The notes below the pieces were generated by a model. The model did no database searches. It was not told the origin of the DNA and worked only from the letters and a program-made list of their open reading frames with translations. 64,000 nucleotides of DNA from Gymnorhina tibicen (lineage: Eukaryota; Chordata; Aves; Passeriformes; Artamidae): the NCBI GenBank assembly GCA_013399875.1, contig VXAZ01008283.1:806001-870000 (forward strand). The letters run 5' to 3'. The position numbers were made by a program, and so were the translations under genes. Shown here piece by piece: positions 13,590-25,675 of the stretch; position 1 is the stretch's first letter, and every line of letters begins with the position of its first letter.

Positions 13590-13977
13590 TTAGAGAAAAA
13601 ATAAATAGTGATGCGAAGACATTTTCATCTCTTCTCACCTCCCACAAGCAGACCAGTGCCCAGTCTGACTCCAAGCAGTAATGTGTTTGGAAAAACCAAA
13701 TCCCCGATTTCTTTGTTGCTAAGCATGATGTTATAAGGCTTGGAATTTGCTTTTGGTATTTTTGGGCCTGCTGTCCTGATGGTGTCCCCTCCCATTCTCC
13801 TGCTCACTCCCAGCCTTATTGCTGGTAGTGGGGCAGAGTGAGAAACAGAGAAAATCTTATTGCAATTGCTCAGCAATAGCTAAAATGTTGGTCTGTATCA
13901 ACCCTGCTTAGTCACAGATTCAGAACAGCATCACACTGGCTGCTTTGAATAAAGTTCACCCCATCCCAGCCAGACCA
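13590..13977 (-). mobile_element. Avian ERV LTR (solo or partial), old
   Basis: Read on the minus strand, the segment starts with a GGCTGGGATGGGGTGAACTT-like LTR start. It continues with the TTTTAGCTATTGCTGAGCA and TTTCTCACTCTGCCCCAC blocks and a GGCTGGGAGTGAGCAGGAG block. I recall this order from a common avian ERV LTR of the type beginning TGTGCTGGTTTTGACTGGG. There is no gag, pol or env beside it. The low-coordinate end is diffuse and I see no convincing target-site duplication. The family name is not certain without a library search. The fragment at 31824-32027 appears to be a related LTR. Confidence 0.65.
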
Positions 13978-16900
13978 CCTACACGCTCTCATTGCAGAAA
14001 TTATAACAGTGTAATGGCAGCAGTGTTCATCTAAGACATAAAAAACATGGACACCAATGAAAGTTATTACTGATGACAATCATTACCATACGAAAGATAT
14101 TCTCAAAATACTTAATGCTAAATGGCAGCTCTTAGGAGAACTGAATAATAAAAGAGCTATAAACACAGCCCTTTGAGGGTTTTTAATATTCTGCTTAATA
14201 TTTTCCTTTTGTCCCTCTCATCCTTTCTTCCTTGGAAGATATATGTTGCTGATATAAGAAGTCTTATGTGCCATGTGCAGGAGGATAAGGGATTAACATG
14301 GGAGATCTAACCAGTCTTCCAGAGATACCTGTCCTTGATTGCCTGCTCCTCCCTCCTGCTGGAGCTGCTTCACAGGGAGGGGAGACAGAACAAAGTGCCT
14401 GCCCATGCCTTAGCTGTAGGGTGCAGAGTCTGTCATCTATCTTAAAGCTATCTCTTCCTGCCACTTAAGTTAAGCTGCAGGATGCTGTGCAGACACACCT
14501 GAACCACAAGCACAAAATCCTTCCAGCTGACTCTATTGCAGCAGTAGTAATTTCTAAGACAAGGGCCCAGAGACTCCTTGGACTGACAAGGTTTCACAAA
14601 TGCTTCTGTGACCCTGTACAATACATTAGAGTAATCATTAAGTTATCCTCACTTTCTTGGTGATCAAAATGGTTTGGAAAGCATTACGGGCTGCTTAATA
14701 CCGTGTGATTTTCAATGCTTATGACATCTATTAATTTGTAAAATAAATGATGCATTTCTTACAGCTTTGCATCTCTTCATTCATCAGTTGAATGATTAAA
14801 GTTCATGTCAATTCCACTATGGTAAACAGGCAAATCAAATCTTTATCTATACTGGAACAAACAGGACTACTTTTGTCCTTGCCTGAAGGAACAATGTCAC
14901 TGCCTTGAGCTTACATCTATCATTACCATCAGTTAATTAGAACGAAGAAAATCTTTAAATGTCCTCACACTGACTTATCATTCAGAACTTCTTCAAGCAT
15001 TACGGCAACTGTCAATCAAAACAGTCCTTCAAAAATACATATAAAAATCATTACAAATATTTTTTCAGTAGGTTCAACAGAACGAGTAGTGAGTCCCTTC
15101 TGTGCCTTGACATTTGAGACTTATCTAAAAAATGCTTTCACAAGTTCCTTCTAATCTCATTTTCTCTGTTGAAATCTTTATTTTGGAGAGGCGGGACTCT
15201 GCTGCTTCAGTTACAGATATGGCTAAAAAGTTCTGATAAACAAAGAAACAAGAGCATAACAATACTTTATATAAACCATTATTTTTTAAAGTGTCTTAAT
15301 AAGACAGCTGTGTTATTTAATGTAATAAAATATTTAATTTTGATATTATTTGTCAAAACAAAGAGAATTCAAAGTTCTTGACCCTTACAGTCTTAAACCC
15401 ATGACATTGCAAGAGTTAAGTCTGAAGAGAAAAAGCATGGGCTTTCTGTAATCACAAAAGATAAAGAATAATTTCAGTAGTATTTTTTCACAGCTTTTGA
15501 TTTGTTGTGGATAAATGTTTTCTTTCTTTGGGCATGCAAGAGGATTGCTGAAAAAATAGTAGGTGATAGAAAAGTATGGGTGAGTGAAACAGCAACCAGC
15601 TGTGGAAATGCTTGCTGCTGGGAAAAGGCAGTTACTGTGCAAAATTAATTCCCATTCTACACAGGGCAAAAATCACCTCTGGAAATTATATCCTATGTGT
15701 AAACTCTGTAGGTGTTCACATATACACATAAAATTCAGCAAACAAGAGACTTGCTTATAAATGCCAAATCATCCTACTGTAACCCTAGTGGTTTATAAAT
15801 AAATGCTTGATTATAATCCTGGAGTGGATTTCTAAGAGCAGAGAACACTGAAAGTTGTTTTGAGCAACCTTTAGCCTCTGTTTGGAGTATTCAATAAATG
15901 AAATGTCATACACATCAACATCAAACACAACATTTCAACAGAAAGCCACTTTACCACAAAATCCACCATAAGAATCACTCTGATTTTTCTATATTTTAAA
16001 ATTGTGGAATAATAGCATTTTGCAGTAGTGGTGTAACAATGATAATTCCCTAGATATAGGAAAAGGACAAGCTGTATAAAGTAGCATTATTTTTTACTAG
16101 ACGCATGGCTGTAGCTGGAAGAAAAAAGCAGAAATTTTCAGACATATAAGCCTCCCAGATGCCATTCAGGTGTAGAAGTAACATAGTTTAAGCTAAGTAT
16201 AGGCTGGGAATAATTGCTCTCAGTTTAACTTAGTCAAGTTAATAAGAAAATCCAAGAAGAAAAGTAGGCGTTTGGTATCTATGAGACATAAGGACAAAGG
16301 GAAGAAACAATGTTCAGATTGCTGTGAAAGAGAGGCACAGCATTGCCTCCTGCAACTGAAAGTAGCACAAATAATAATGTGTCATGAAACCAGTGTTTCC
16401 ACTAAATCAAATGTTTTTGGTGTCTGGTGAAATAAAAAATTATAGTTCAGAACCTCTTTTGAGGCTGAAGTTGTTTTGAGTTCATGGCTCTTCCTTAAGC
16501 TTACTTGAGAGGTGAGAGACGATGTGGTTCTTTAGTGGAAAGTGTTCCTTCCCCCCGTTGCTAACCAGCTCTATCTGCCCTTACAGGCATCTGTCTGTGA
16601 GTTTATTCTGCTTTGCAGGAATTGTTTGGCTTCATTCACGAGAGACATTTTGGTGCATCAGATGAAGCATTTCTAAAGTATGAACACCCTGAGCTCCTTT
16701 AGGGTTGGAGTGGACACTCCAGTGGTATTGGATATGGGCTGAAAAAAACCAAACAATGAGGTTAGCTTTCCTTATGTTTTCCAGCTGACTAGTATGAAAA
16801 TGAAAATAACATTCATAAATTACACTACTTTCAGAATCTTCAACTCTTTCCAGTAAGCAGAAGTACTTTACTCATTATGTATTTCTGTAAACAAGGTGAC

Positions 16901-17539
16901 AGGTTCTGCACACCTCTTTTCATTTGAGTTATGTGGTATTTTGCTAGTGGTGCAGTGTTGTATATACAGCCTAAATTTGCCTTGACTGTTTTCTCCATTA
17001 GTTGGTCCATAACATTAAATTTAAGGAAAATTCTTGATATTTGCTCAGCAGTTAAGTCAAAGGGAGACTGGTTTATGATCACTGATGTTAGGCTTATAGC
17101 ATTTCTGTACATGGGGTTTTTCTTCATTGGGAGTGCAACAGCCAGCAGTTTCTTCAAAATATCAGTTAAAATAAAAAATGTTACAATTCTACATTTTATA
17201 AATAAAAAAATAAAGGACTTGTTCCACATGAACTTTCTGACTGGTGTTTCAAGACAAATAATTGCCATTTTCTCTTTCAGCATCACTTTTTATGCTATCA
17301 AACAGCCATATCAGTGCTTGAGAGGAAATAACATACATGTGTAAAGGATTATTTAAATGCAGTAAAACACTTGTGCGCCGCAGTAACTGAAAGAACAAAG
17401 AAGACACAGCATTTCCCAAAAATACATGCTATCTAATCATATTGACCTAATAGTTAAATCAATACAGCAACTGAACTTTTCATGAGAGTCAGAAAGGACA
17501 CCTAAACCAGGAGTATTGCAAAGGAGCACCTTGGAAGAT
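13978..17539. other. Non-coding stretch with candidate conserved blocks
   Basis: No recognised transposon. 14640-15060 is repeat-free with many TAAT/ATTA and ATTTG-type cores and could be a conserved non-coding element; this is inference only. 16840-17344 holds two overlapping open frames on opposite strands (148 and 137 codons) that I do not recognise. Confidence 0.5.
16840..17286 (-). other. Unassigned 148-codon open frame
   Basis: This is the longest open frame of the window outside LTR sequence. The predicted product has a hydrophobic patch near residues 24-55, is Lys-rich, and lacks a signal peptide or any motif I recognise. A 137-codon frame on the opposite strand (16931-17344) covers most of the same bases. 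Such paired frames arise by chance where TAA/TAG/TGA and their complements are depleted. I see no intron structure, polyadenylation context or protein family support, so this is probably not a gene. A decayed retrocopy is the main alternative. Confidence 0.12.
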
Positions 17540-18925
17540 TTAATAGAACAAAATGGAGCAGAACAGAACAGTCCATTTCAGTTAGGAGGGACGTACAATG
17601 ACTACAGCTGCCTGACCAGTTTAGGGCTAAACAGAAGTTAAAGTGTGTTACTAAGGGCATTTTCCAGTTGTCTCTTAAACACTGACAGACTTGGAGCATT
17701 GACACCTCTCCAGGAAGCCTGTTCCAGTGTTTGACCACCACCTTGGTAAAGAAATTTTTCCTAATATTCTAGTCTGATCCTCTCCTGACACAGCTTTGAA
17801 CCATTCCCATAAGTCTTATCATTGGATCCCAGGGAGAAGAGTTCAGGACTCTCGTTTCCCCATCTTCTCTCCTCAGCAAGGCATAGAAGGCAAGGAGATC
17901 ACAGCTCAGTCTCTTTTTCTCCACACTAGAGAAACCCCAAGTCCTCAATTGCTTCTCATAGGACATTTCTTCCACCACCTTCACCAGCTTTCTCTCCTTC
18001 CTCTGGACACCTTTGATGTCCAGATGCCTTAACATAATTCTTAATTAGTGGGGCCCAGAACTGTGCACAGCACTCAAGCTAAGGCCACACCAATACTGAA
18101 TACAGTGGGATAAATAACTCCTTTGACCAGATGGTGATGCTGTGCTTGATGCACCCTGGGATGGGGTTTGTCCTCTTGGCTGCCAGGACACGCTGCTGAC
18201 TCACGCTGAGCCTGCTGTCAGAGAACACCTGCAGGGACCTTTCTGCAGGATTTCTTTCCAGCTGCTCCTCTCTTGTGCCTGGTGTTATGCTATCCTACCG
18301 ACAGAATCTGTCATTTGATATTAAAAATTTCACCCCATTAGCCATCATCTAATGGTCCAATCTATCTAGATCCCTCTGCAAGGCAAACAGCCCTTTCCTT
18401 TTGTGAAACCACGTTGACTGAGTCTGATCATTGCATTGTCCTTCAAATGCCTTTCAATAGGACCAGTATGATTTTCTCCACAATTTTTTAAGAAAGTACG
18501 GTTAGAGTAACAGGCCTGTAGTTTTCCCAGTCCCTCATGCCATTCTTGTAAACTGAGATAACACTGGCTGGCTTCCAGTCAGCAGGAAGCTTCCCAGATT
18601 CCCAAGACCTTCGCTGATGGATGACGGAGAGGGATCCTGCAGTAACATCTGTTATCTCCTTCAGTACTCTGGGATGAAATCCATCATGTTCTATGGACTT
18701 AAGAACATTCAGCTCATACAATTTCAGGGTTCAAAACCAGTCAAAAGTTCCCACAGTTGTGGTGCTCCATCTCAGGTGACTGAGCTACCATTGACTTTAA
18801 AAACTGCAGGAAAAAACATTGAATGCTTCTGTTTTTTCCTAGTCCCTATTGGTCAGGTGGCCATCTTCAACAAGTATGGGACTAATATTTTCCTTAGACC
18901 TTCTCTTACTATTAATATACTTTAA
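17540..18925 (-). mobile_element. CR1 LINE, internally deleted and decayed
   Basis: This is a relic of a CR1 non-LTR retrotransposon, whose ORF2 encodes an endonuclease and reverse transcriptase. On the minus strand, 18925 to about 18740 encodes a decayed version of the segment upstream of the RT. 18721-18488 then reads through LKSIEHDGFHPRVLKEI, SWESGKLPADWKPASV and ENYRPVTL, the conserved N-terminal RT region of CR1. About 18460-18330 jumps to the distal ORF2 part, so the RT core with the catalytic YxDD box is missing. From about 18200 the C-terminal region follows (SYEKQLRTWGFSSVEKKRL; VVKHWNRLPGE near 17735). The 3' end decays into a degenerate ATTCT-type tail near 17540-17590. Stops and frameshifts throughout show it is dead. 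Confidence 0.92.
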
Positions 18926-21510
18926 AAAGCCTATTTTTGCACTAGGTAATTCTAATGTTTTGTGATAAAAAATATTACACGTTCCATGGGGGTTTATTTA
19001 CTGAATGTTCAATTATCTTTCTCCTATTGAATAAACAGGAGGGGTGATATTCAGATAACTCAAATGAAAACATCTACATCTGAGCTTAGGTCTCTTTTGT
19101 AATCAGTGGAAACCTAGGTTTTTTCAGAGTGAGATTCAGATTATTTAAGCTACTTATTTCAAAACTAGATAAATAGTGCCCTAAAAGTGCCTATTTTTTC
19201 TATCAGCTATGAATGGAAGATAGGATGAATCACTCAGCTGAAGAGATCTAGAGTATCCACAGCAAGAAAAACTATTAGTCTCAGAGAAATAATTTTTCTA
19301 GCCCAGAATTAGATGCTTTACTCTCATCTCTGGCAAAACTTCTGTAGAAAAGCTGTCAAACTTGGATATAAGTGCAGGGACAAATATGGAGTTAGATCCT
19401 TTTCTGCTGCCTTGCTCTGGCTCCATTTCAGATAAGATTTTTTTTTCTCAAATTCATACATAGAAGTATTTTCATGAGCAAAGCTCTCAGGATATTTGAT
19501 GTAGTCAATGCACTCCTTGAGAGGATGCAGTACCTAGAGGCATGTCCTGATGTCTCATGCTTAACATCATTGTACCCTTCTGTTGTTCCATTATAGCAAG
19601 TAGGTGGATTCGTAAAATTAAGACCAATTTTAAATGAGTGAAGTGTCACAGTTTGGCCCTTACTACTTCCATTCTTTTATGATCTGTAAGAAATCAAATT
19701 CCTTTTCATGGTGCTCTGAAGTGTCAAACACCTTTGTTATAGCAGGGTGTTTATGTAGTATGTGGGTTTCCTTAAATGATCCAAAATAAATTTTATAAAC
19801 TATTAATGTGCTGTAAAAGTAATTTGTAAGCTTTCGTGACATTTCTTGTTGAAAGTGTCATGCAGGTAAAGGTCAGCTTCCAAACATTGCCGATAGAAAT
19901 CTCTTCAGAAGATTAAATTGAATAATTTGCAACAAAGTGGCTGCAATTTTTTACTATACCTTAAATGTTATGGTGACACATAAGAAATCTGCCCAAGCAA
20001 TTCCATTGTGTAAATCAACTAATGCCTGCACTTTCTCTTACATTTTCATAATCAAATACAAATTTCACACAGGGAATAAATGTCACCTAGTAAATTTTTG
20101 AATGTCATAAACATATTCATGGGTTCTACTCTAAATATTTTAGTACATAATAAAGGGAATAGATACACCTCTTATCCATAAAATACAGATTTATGTCAAA
20201 GCAAACCCCTCAGCTTTATAACCCTACTAATAGTACTTTAAATCCAAGCTGAGCTATGATATATAATAAATTGTTAGTTATGCCATTAGATCATGCCAGC
20301 TGCACCACAGTGTTAAGGCCCAATAAGAGATGACTGTAATTAGTGTATTCTAAACACATTAGCTAAAAACTGCAATAAATATTTAAGTTATCCACTTGAC
20401 ATTTTTAACTTAAATAGCACAAATGCTCCATTCGGATACTGATTTTGTATTGATTATTGTACATTATTTTGGATTTTAGGTATTTTCATATGCCTAGTAG
20501 TGCAGGTAAGGCAGTGATCAACAATTATCGTATGAAGTTAGCTCTGAACTTCAGTGATTAAATTAAATTCCATGGGCAGACCTACCATACACATACCTTA
20601 AGCCTGACTTAAGGGTAGTCTGCAAATGCAGATAAGCAAATGAACTTATAGATCATTTCTGAAGAGGATTCATAGGAAAGTCTTTAACAAACATGTGAGA
20701 TGATTAACAGGCTACCAAGCATTCTGGACAGAATGTACCACACAGATATAGTCACTGGCATCCTGCCAAAACTGCATGCAGGAAAAGAAGCCACATTAGG
20801 AAAGAGAAATAAAATAAAACCTGAACTTGTCCAGATGGTTAAAAAAGATCATATTGAATAAATTCAGAGACCAGCAGACTGGTCTAACTGTATGGCTACT
20901 GATTGAAACAAAATCATCAAATATGGTCCCAGTAAAAGGTCACTTCAAGCTTCAGAATGCAGATTATGTCTAGCATTTTACGCGTACCAAGAGTACCAGA
21001 AATCTCATTTTTGTGGAAAGAACCCAAAGTACCTTACCTTCAAGGACATTAGTAAGAATGATTTATATTTTATGTTTTATTTTATTTTATAATTAAATGT
21101 AACATAATCTCATCTCACTTGCTTTTTATTTATTCTTTTTATAAGTTGGTCATCTGTAGGGGGTTAGTATTCTAACAGTTAATATCGACTGACAATAGTG
21201 AGAAAACAGTGGATTGTAGTTACTTTTATATAATCTGGAGACATTTTCCTGCGATGAGGGTACAAATTATTTATTTGGCCCTTGACAGAGCTCTGCTAAG
21301 TCCAGGGACCAGTGCTTGGTCCTTGGTAAGGTAAAGCACTAATGTAAAATTTCTGATGGGCAGCAGGCCTAAGGGGGACACACTGAAATTCCTCTGTAAG
21401 GGCAATATATTAGAACGGTCAAAGAGTTGCTTACCATCATGTTGCATTTCAGCTTGCATCAAGCAGACGCTTCTGGTTGCTTGTGGAGAGGTGTTGTAAA
21501 GATGACATGA
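18926..21510. other. Unique AT-rich stretch, no gene seen
   Basis: No recognised transposon or exon. 20220-20480 is repeat-free with several TAAT/ATTA cores and could be a conserved non-coding block (inference). The CR1 immediately to the left ends its recognisable part near 18925. Confidence 0.5.
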
Positions 21511-21735
21511 ATCACAGAATTATAGAATTGTGGTTTGGATTGGGAGGAATTTTAAAAATCTTCTAGTTCAAACCTTTGTGCCATGGCCAGGGACACCCCC
21601 CACTAGACCAATTTTCTCAGACCCCTATCCAGCCTGTCCTTGAACACTTCCAGGGATGAGGCATCCAGAACTTCTCTGAGCAATCTGTTCCAGTGCTTCA
21701 CCACCCTCATAGTGAAGAATTTCTTAAAGTAACTC
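21511..21735 (-). mobile_element. CR1 LINE 3' end, 5'-truncated
   Basis: On the plus strand it opens with ATCACAGAATTATAGAATTG, the reverse complement of the CR1 3' tail. The bases GACCCCTATCCAGCCTGTCC and CTTGAACACTTCCAGGGATG follow. On the minus strand the frame encodes RVVKHWNRLLREVLDASSLE, the conserved C-terminus of CR1 ORF2. The copy is a typical 5'-truncated insertion. Sequence beyond about 21735 is not CR1 that I recognise. Confidence 0.92.
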
Positions 21736-23954
21736 CAGAAGACATTGAGAGATCTACTAAATGCCTCTGAGTCAGAGAAGGATTGGCTATCAAATCTGGA
21801 CATATCTGTTCTAAGTTCTCATAAATCTCAGAAAATATCACAAGTATAAGAGGGTTAAGAGAGCTTCTTTTTATTTTTGGCATACTCCAGATGGATGGTG
21901 AGATGGACCACTGCTACAAGATTCGTTATCAGGATCTCTCCCTATTTAAGAAAACTAAAATGTTTACAGTCAGTAACTATTTTGCATGTTTGGAGTTTTT
22001 GCAAGGTATCCATCTGTATCCTTCTGCTGTCTCTACAACAGGTAGAGACAAAATGTTATGAATTAGCTGTGGTTTGTATGCAAAGAAGAAATAATGTAGT
22101 TCTCTCAGCATCCAGAATATCTCTGTGTGCGTTAAACACATGAGAAAAATCAGCCTAGCTTCTTTAATCTACATGAAAACTATCTGGACAAGAGGTGACA
22201 GAAATTCTCCACAACATCAAAAATCAGACTGATCTTATTAAAATCTCTCATTGTAATTGAGAAATAATACTTAATAATTCGTGCTACACACAAACCACAT
22301 ATTTTATATTGGCTAATTTATCTACACAAATTTACAGAAACAGGAGAACTGTGTAATCTTTGCAGTTGTTCATGCAGTTAAATGTTCTGTCATTCAGGAG
22401 GGAACTTATTTCAGAAATAATCAGAATTATGTGAAAGTCCTTAAATTTTCATTACTTTTTTTCCTAATATATTCAGTATTTTCAAGCATTTTTCTTCTGC
22501 AAGGAATAAATTATCCATTAGAAATTTGTCATATAAATTCTTTCACTGGTGGTATAACATGGGCTGCCTTTTAAAATGAAACTTGTTTTTAATGAGGCCG
22601 TTACTGTCGCTTTGATAAAGAATTAGCTAATAATTTTGCTGCTACCATGTAAGTGATTACAAGTGCCACTGTACAACTTCAGTATTAAAAAGTCATACTG
22701 CCAAGTGGGTTTAAAAATAACTGTTTCCTAGTATTGTGATAATTCAAATACAATTAATGGAAATAATTCAAACATGAAATTGTTGTCAATGCATATTTAG
22801 CATAAAAGATACCACTCTGTTGAATCTTTAGATATAGAGTTTATATTTCTGCATTTGAAGTGGCTGAAGAATACCTGGAAATATTAGTAGTTAAAGCCAT
22901 GAGTGGAAATTTATTTTTGTATCCTTAGCAATTTGGGCATGAGACACAGAGTTTTGTAAGTAAATGTTCAAGCCTGAATGTTTCAAGCCTGAAAATGTCA
23001 ACCTTTTTGAATGACACTGTGTTGAGTTGGATCTTCATCTAAGAGGGAACTTTTTAATTTTGGATATTGCTCAACCGTTACCTCATTGATTAAAGATTTC
23101 ATTGGTGGTCGAAAGGCAGCCGCATATTCTGACTAAGAACTTGGTTTAAATAAGAATGAAAGAATCATAAGACTTTTGAAGCTAAATGACTTGGTTTTGT
23201 TTGTTTGTTTGTTTCTGGATATGATAAAGCGGACATTCAATGTTCTATTTAAAATAAAGAACACAATTTTACGGACAAAAATTTTATCGTGTAGTTGGAT
23301 GGTCCTGCTTTGATCTCTTCTTTTGTTTGATGAAACAACTTTAGAGAAAGTGAGTGATCATCACCAGTGGAACAGAGCCACGAACCAGCAGGGAACAGAT
23401 TGTCAGAGCTGTATGACAGGGAAAATCGGTTGTTAGCTACTGTGTCAGAGAGGTCAGGGGTGATTGAAGACACTATCATCAGTGCTCTTCTAGAATAAGA
23501 CTATTAACACCCACAAATTTTACACAGGTTTATCTCCAGGTATGATCTACACTATCCACTATACTAAATATGCTAATGGAAAATATGTGTATGGGATCAC
23601 ACAGCCTCTATGTGCTAGAAAAGATTTGACACACAGCGTCAATAATGGACAGAACCATATTTTTCAAAAATAACCACTGGCCTACCAGATCAGATCCTCA
23701 GGGTGTCTGCAAAGACCATCAAAAGAACAAGCTGAACACTAAAAGTTGTTATTCCGGTGGGTACTATAATGTATGAGCTCAAGACACATGCCAGTTTTAT
23801 AGTATACTCTTTTTCTCGTTCCATCCCATCCCAAACTCAGCTTGATGCTTCTCATCAGTACAGACAAAATTTAAAGTTATCATCTCACCAGTGGTTTGGC
23901 TCTGTCTGTGGGAAGTGAATAGAGAGGCAAATCTGGGACAGAGTCGATATGCAA
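21736..23954. other. Unique AT-rich stretch, no gene seen
   Basis: No recognised exon or transposon. It includes a short (TTTG)n run at 23195-23214. The block 22565-22700 looks unusually information-rich for neutral DNA and may be conserved non-coding sequence (inference only). Confidence 0.5.
23195..23214. repeat. (TTTG)n short microsatellite
   Basis: About four to five units of TTTG in a row, flanked by unique sequence. Confidence 0.85.
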
Positions 23955-24525
23955 TCAAAGAAGAACCTGCAAAGAAAATCAGGTGTATCCTAGGATGTAT
24001 CAGCAAGTGTAACTAAGATGTCAAGAGAAATGTTTTCCATCTGGCACTTGTGAGACCACATCTGGTGTATTGCCCCTGGTCTTGCACTCCAAAGTGCAAG
24101 AAAAAGCTTCTGCAGTGAGGTCTGTGGAAGGCCATCAGCATCAGGGGATGGAGCACAGAGGTACAAAGTTGTAAGAAACAGGTTTGTCCAGCTGAAAGAA
24201 TAGAAGAATAAAAGGTAATATTTCTGCTCCTTCAGCTATCTAATTGGACTCTTCTCCAATTGGAAAGGTTAGAGACAAAAGACACAAGCTGGGCCTGGGA
24301 AATTCTGACTAGAAATAAGGAAGAACTTTTTGCACCATGAGGGTGGTCAAACACTGAAGGAGGATGTCCAGTGGTTGTGAATCTTCATAACTGGAGATAA
24401 TCATAGCAAGACTGGGCAAGGATCTGAGAAGCCTAATGTAGGCTTTCTCTAAGCAGGAGGTTAGACTAACTGACCTCCAAAGGTCCTTTCCAACATGAAT
24501 TATTCTATGTTTCTATGATTCCTAG
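23955..24525 (+). mobile_element. CR1 LINE 3' fragment, highly diverged
   Basis: Plus-strand copy of the CR1 ORF2 C-terminus and 3' UTR. Recognisable blocks are GTGAGACCACATCTGGTGTA (the 'RPHLEYC' region), CATGAGGGTGGTCAAACACTG, the GGAGGTTAGACTAACTGACC block and TCCTTTCCAACATGAATTAT, followed by a TTCTATGTTTCTATGATTC tail. Many indels interrupt the frame. The 5' end is truncated, as is usual for CR1. Confidence 0.9.
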
Positions 24526-24834
24526 GAACTGAGCGTGATGATTCTATTACCAAGAAGGAAATGCATTAGCAATAACAACAACTTACTATCATGTTGCCTA
24601 ACTCTTGTATAAGAAAAATAGAGCAGCTGGACTTTATATAGATAACTTTCTTTTTGCCACTCTTATTAAAAGTCTAAGCCAAAACCAAAAATCTCTTCAC
24701 TGAAATTTATGTTTTGCTATATTGAATCTCATGAAAAGACAGCCTTTCCCTAAGTTTTTCTTTACTTGCAATTATATAAGTGGCACAAAACTCAAAGTTC
24801 TTGCTTTTTAGACTTTTATGATTTTATTATTTTC

Positions 24835-24886
24835 CTGCTATTATTATTACTACTATTATTATTGTTATCATTATTAATGATAATTT
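24835..24886. repeat. Imperfect (ATT)n-rich simple repeat
   Basis: A run of ATT/ACT/ATC triplets containing TATTATTATTACTACTATTA, ending in AATGATAAT. Low-complexity AT-rich DNA. Confidence 0.85.
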
Positions 24887-25429
24887 AAAAAATAAAATAG
24901 TATCTGCTCTATTTTGTAAAAATATAAATTATGTATATATGAATAGATAATTGTTTGTAAAACAGTTTCAAATCTTGAGATGGAAAGTGCTAGATAGATT
25001 TAGACTATTTCAGATATTGTTGAGTTAATACTTGTAAACCTGACAGTGTCCCAACAAAAGCTGTCCAACTTAAAAAAGTGTACATCTTACATATCTTTTT
25101 ATTATGATTTTTATAATTTTTAATCTAAAAATATGGAGCACAGAGTTAGTCAAATCTAAAATTAAATGAAACAGAAGCTTAGAGCTCAGCATTCCACAGA
25201 AGTGAAAGAAACAAAGTATTGCCAAAGACATAGTGGTAGAAAGGGTAAGTTACCTTCTAAAATGATGAGCAGATAACCCTTAGATTAAATAATTTCTGGT
25301 TATGCACAAGGTTAACAACAAGTACTTCTTTCACTGTTTCTTTATGCCAGATCAGGATTTCAACATCATGTATCTGGTGGTGATGTTACTACTTGTAATG
25401 TTTAGTAATTCTGTATTAGTGTTTGAATG

Positions 25430-25675
25430 TTTTGGCTGCTGAGTTTTGTGTGAAATGCACCCTACATAGTGAACAGTCTGGGAGAGCTGCCAACAATAAA
25501 TTGCAATAATCCAACCTTGTTTTTTTAAAAGCATGAGTCAAAAGCTCAGCATCTTGCTGACACAGCAATTATCTTAACCTTGTTATGCTCCCGAGATGGT
25601 AATATGAAACCTTATCAATATTGTTGATGTGACTCTTTGAGGAAAGCTGAGGGTCAAAAATTACTGGAAATAATC
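25430..25675 (-). repeat. Possible ancient amniote interspersed repeat
   Basis: The plus-strand text contains ATTGCAATAATCCAACCTTG, then CTTGTTATGCTCCCGAGATG, ATTGTTGATGTGACTCTTTG and AGCTGAGGGTCAAAAATTAC in that order. The same order occurs in old dispersed repeats of vertebrates that begin with a block close to ATTGCAGTAATCCAGCCTGG. I cannot name the family, the strand given is a guess, and the match rests on memory of the consensus. Confidence 0.4.

Noticed and set aside
17769..18035. 88-codon minus-strand frame and its plus-strand partner
   Set aside because: This is decayed CR1 ORF2 C-terminus, not a host gene.
21603..21803. 66-codon minus-strand frame with VVKHWNRL
   Set aside because: Only its C-terminal half is CR1 ORF2 and the rest is flanking sequence; not a gene.
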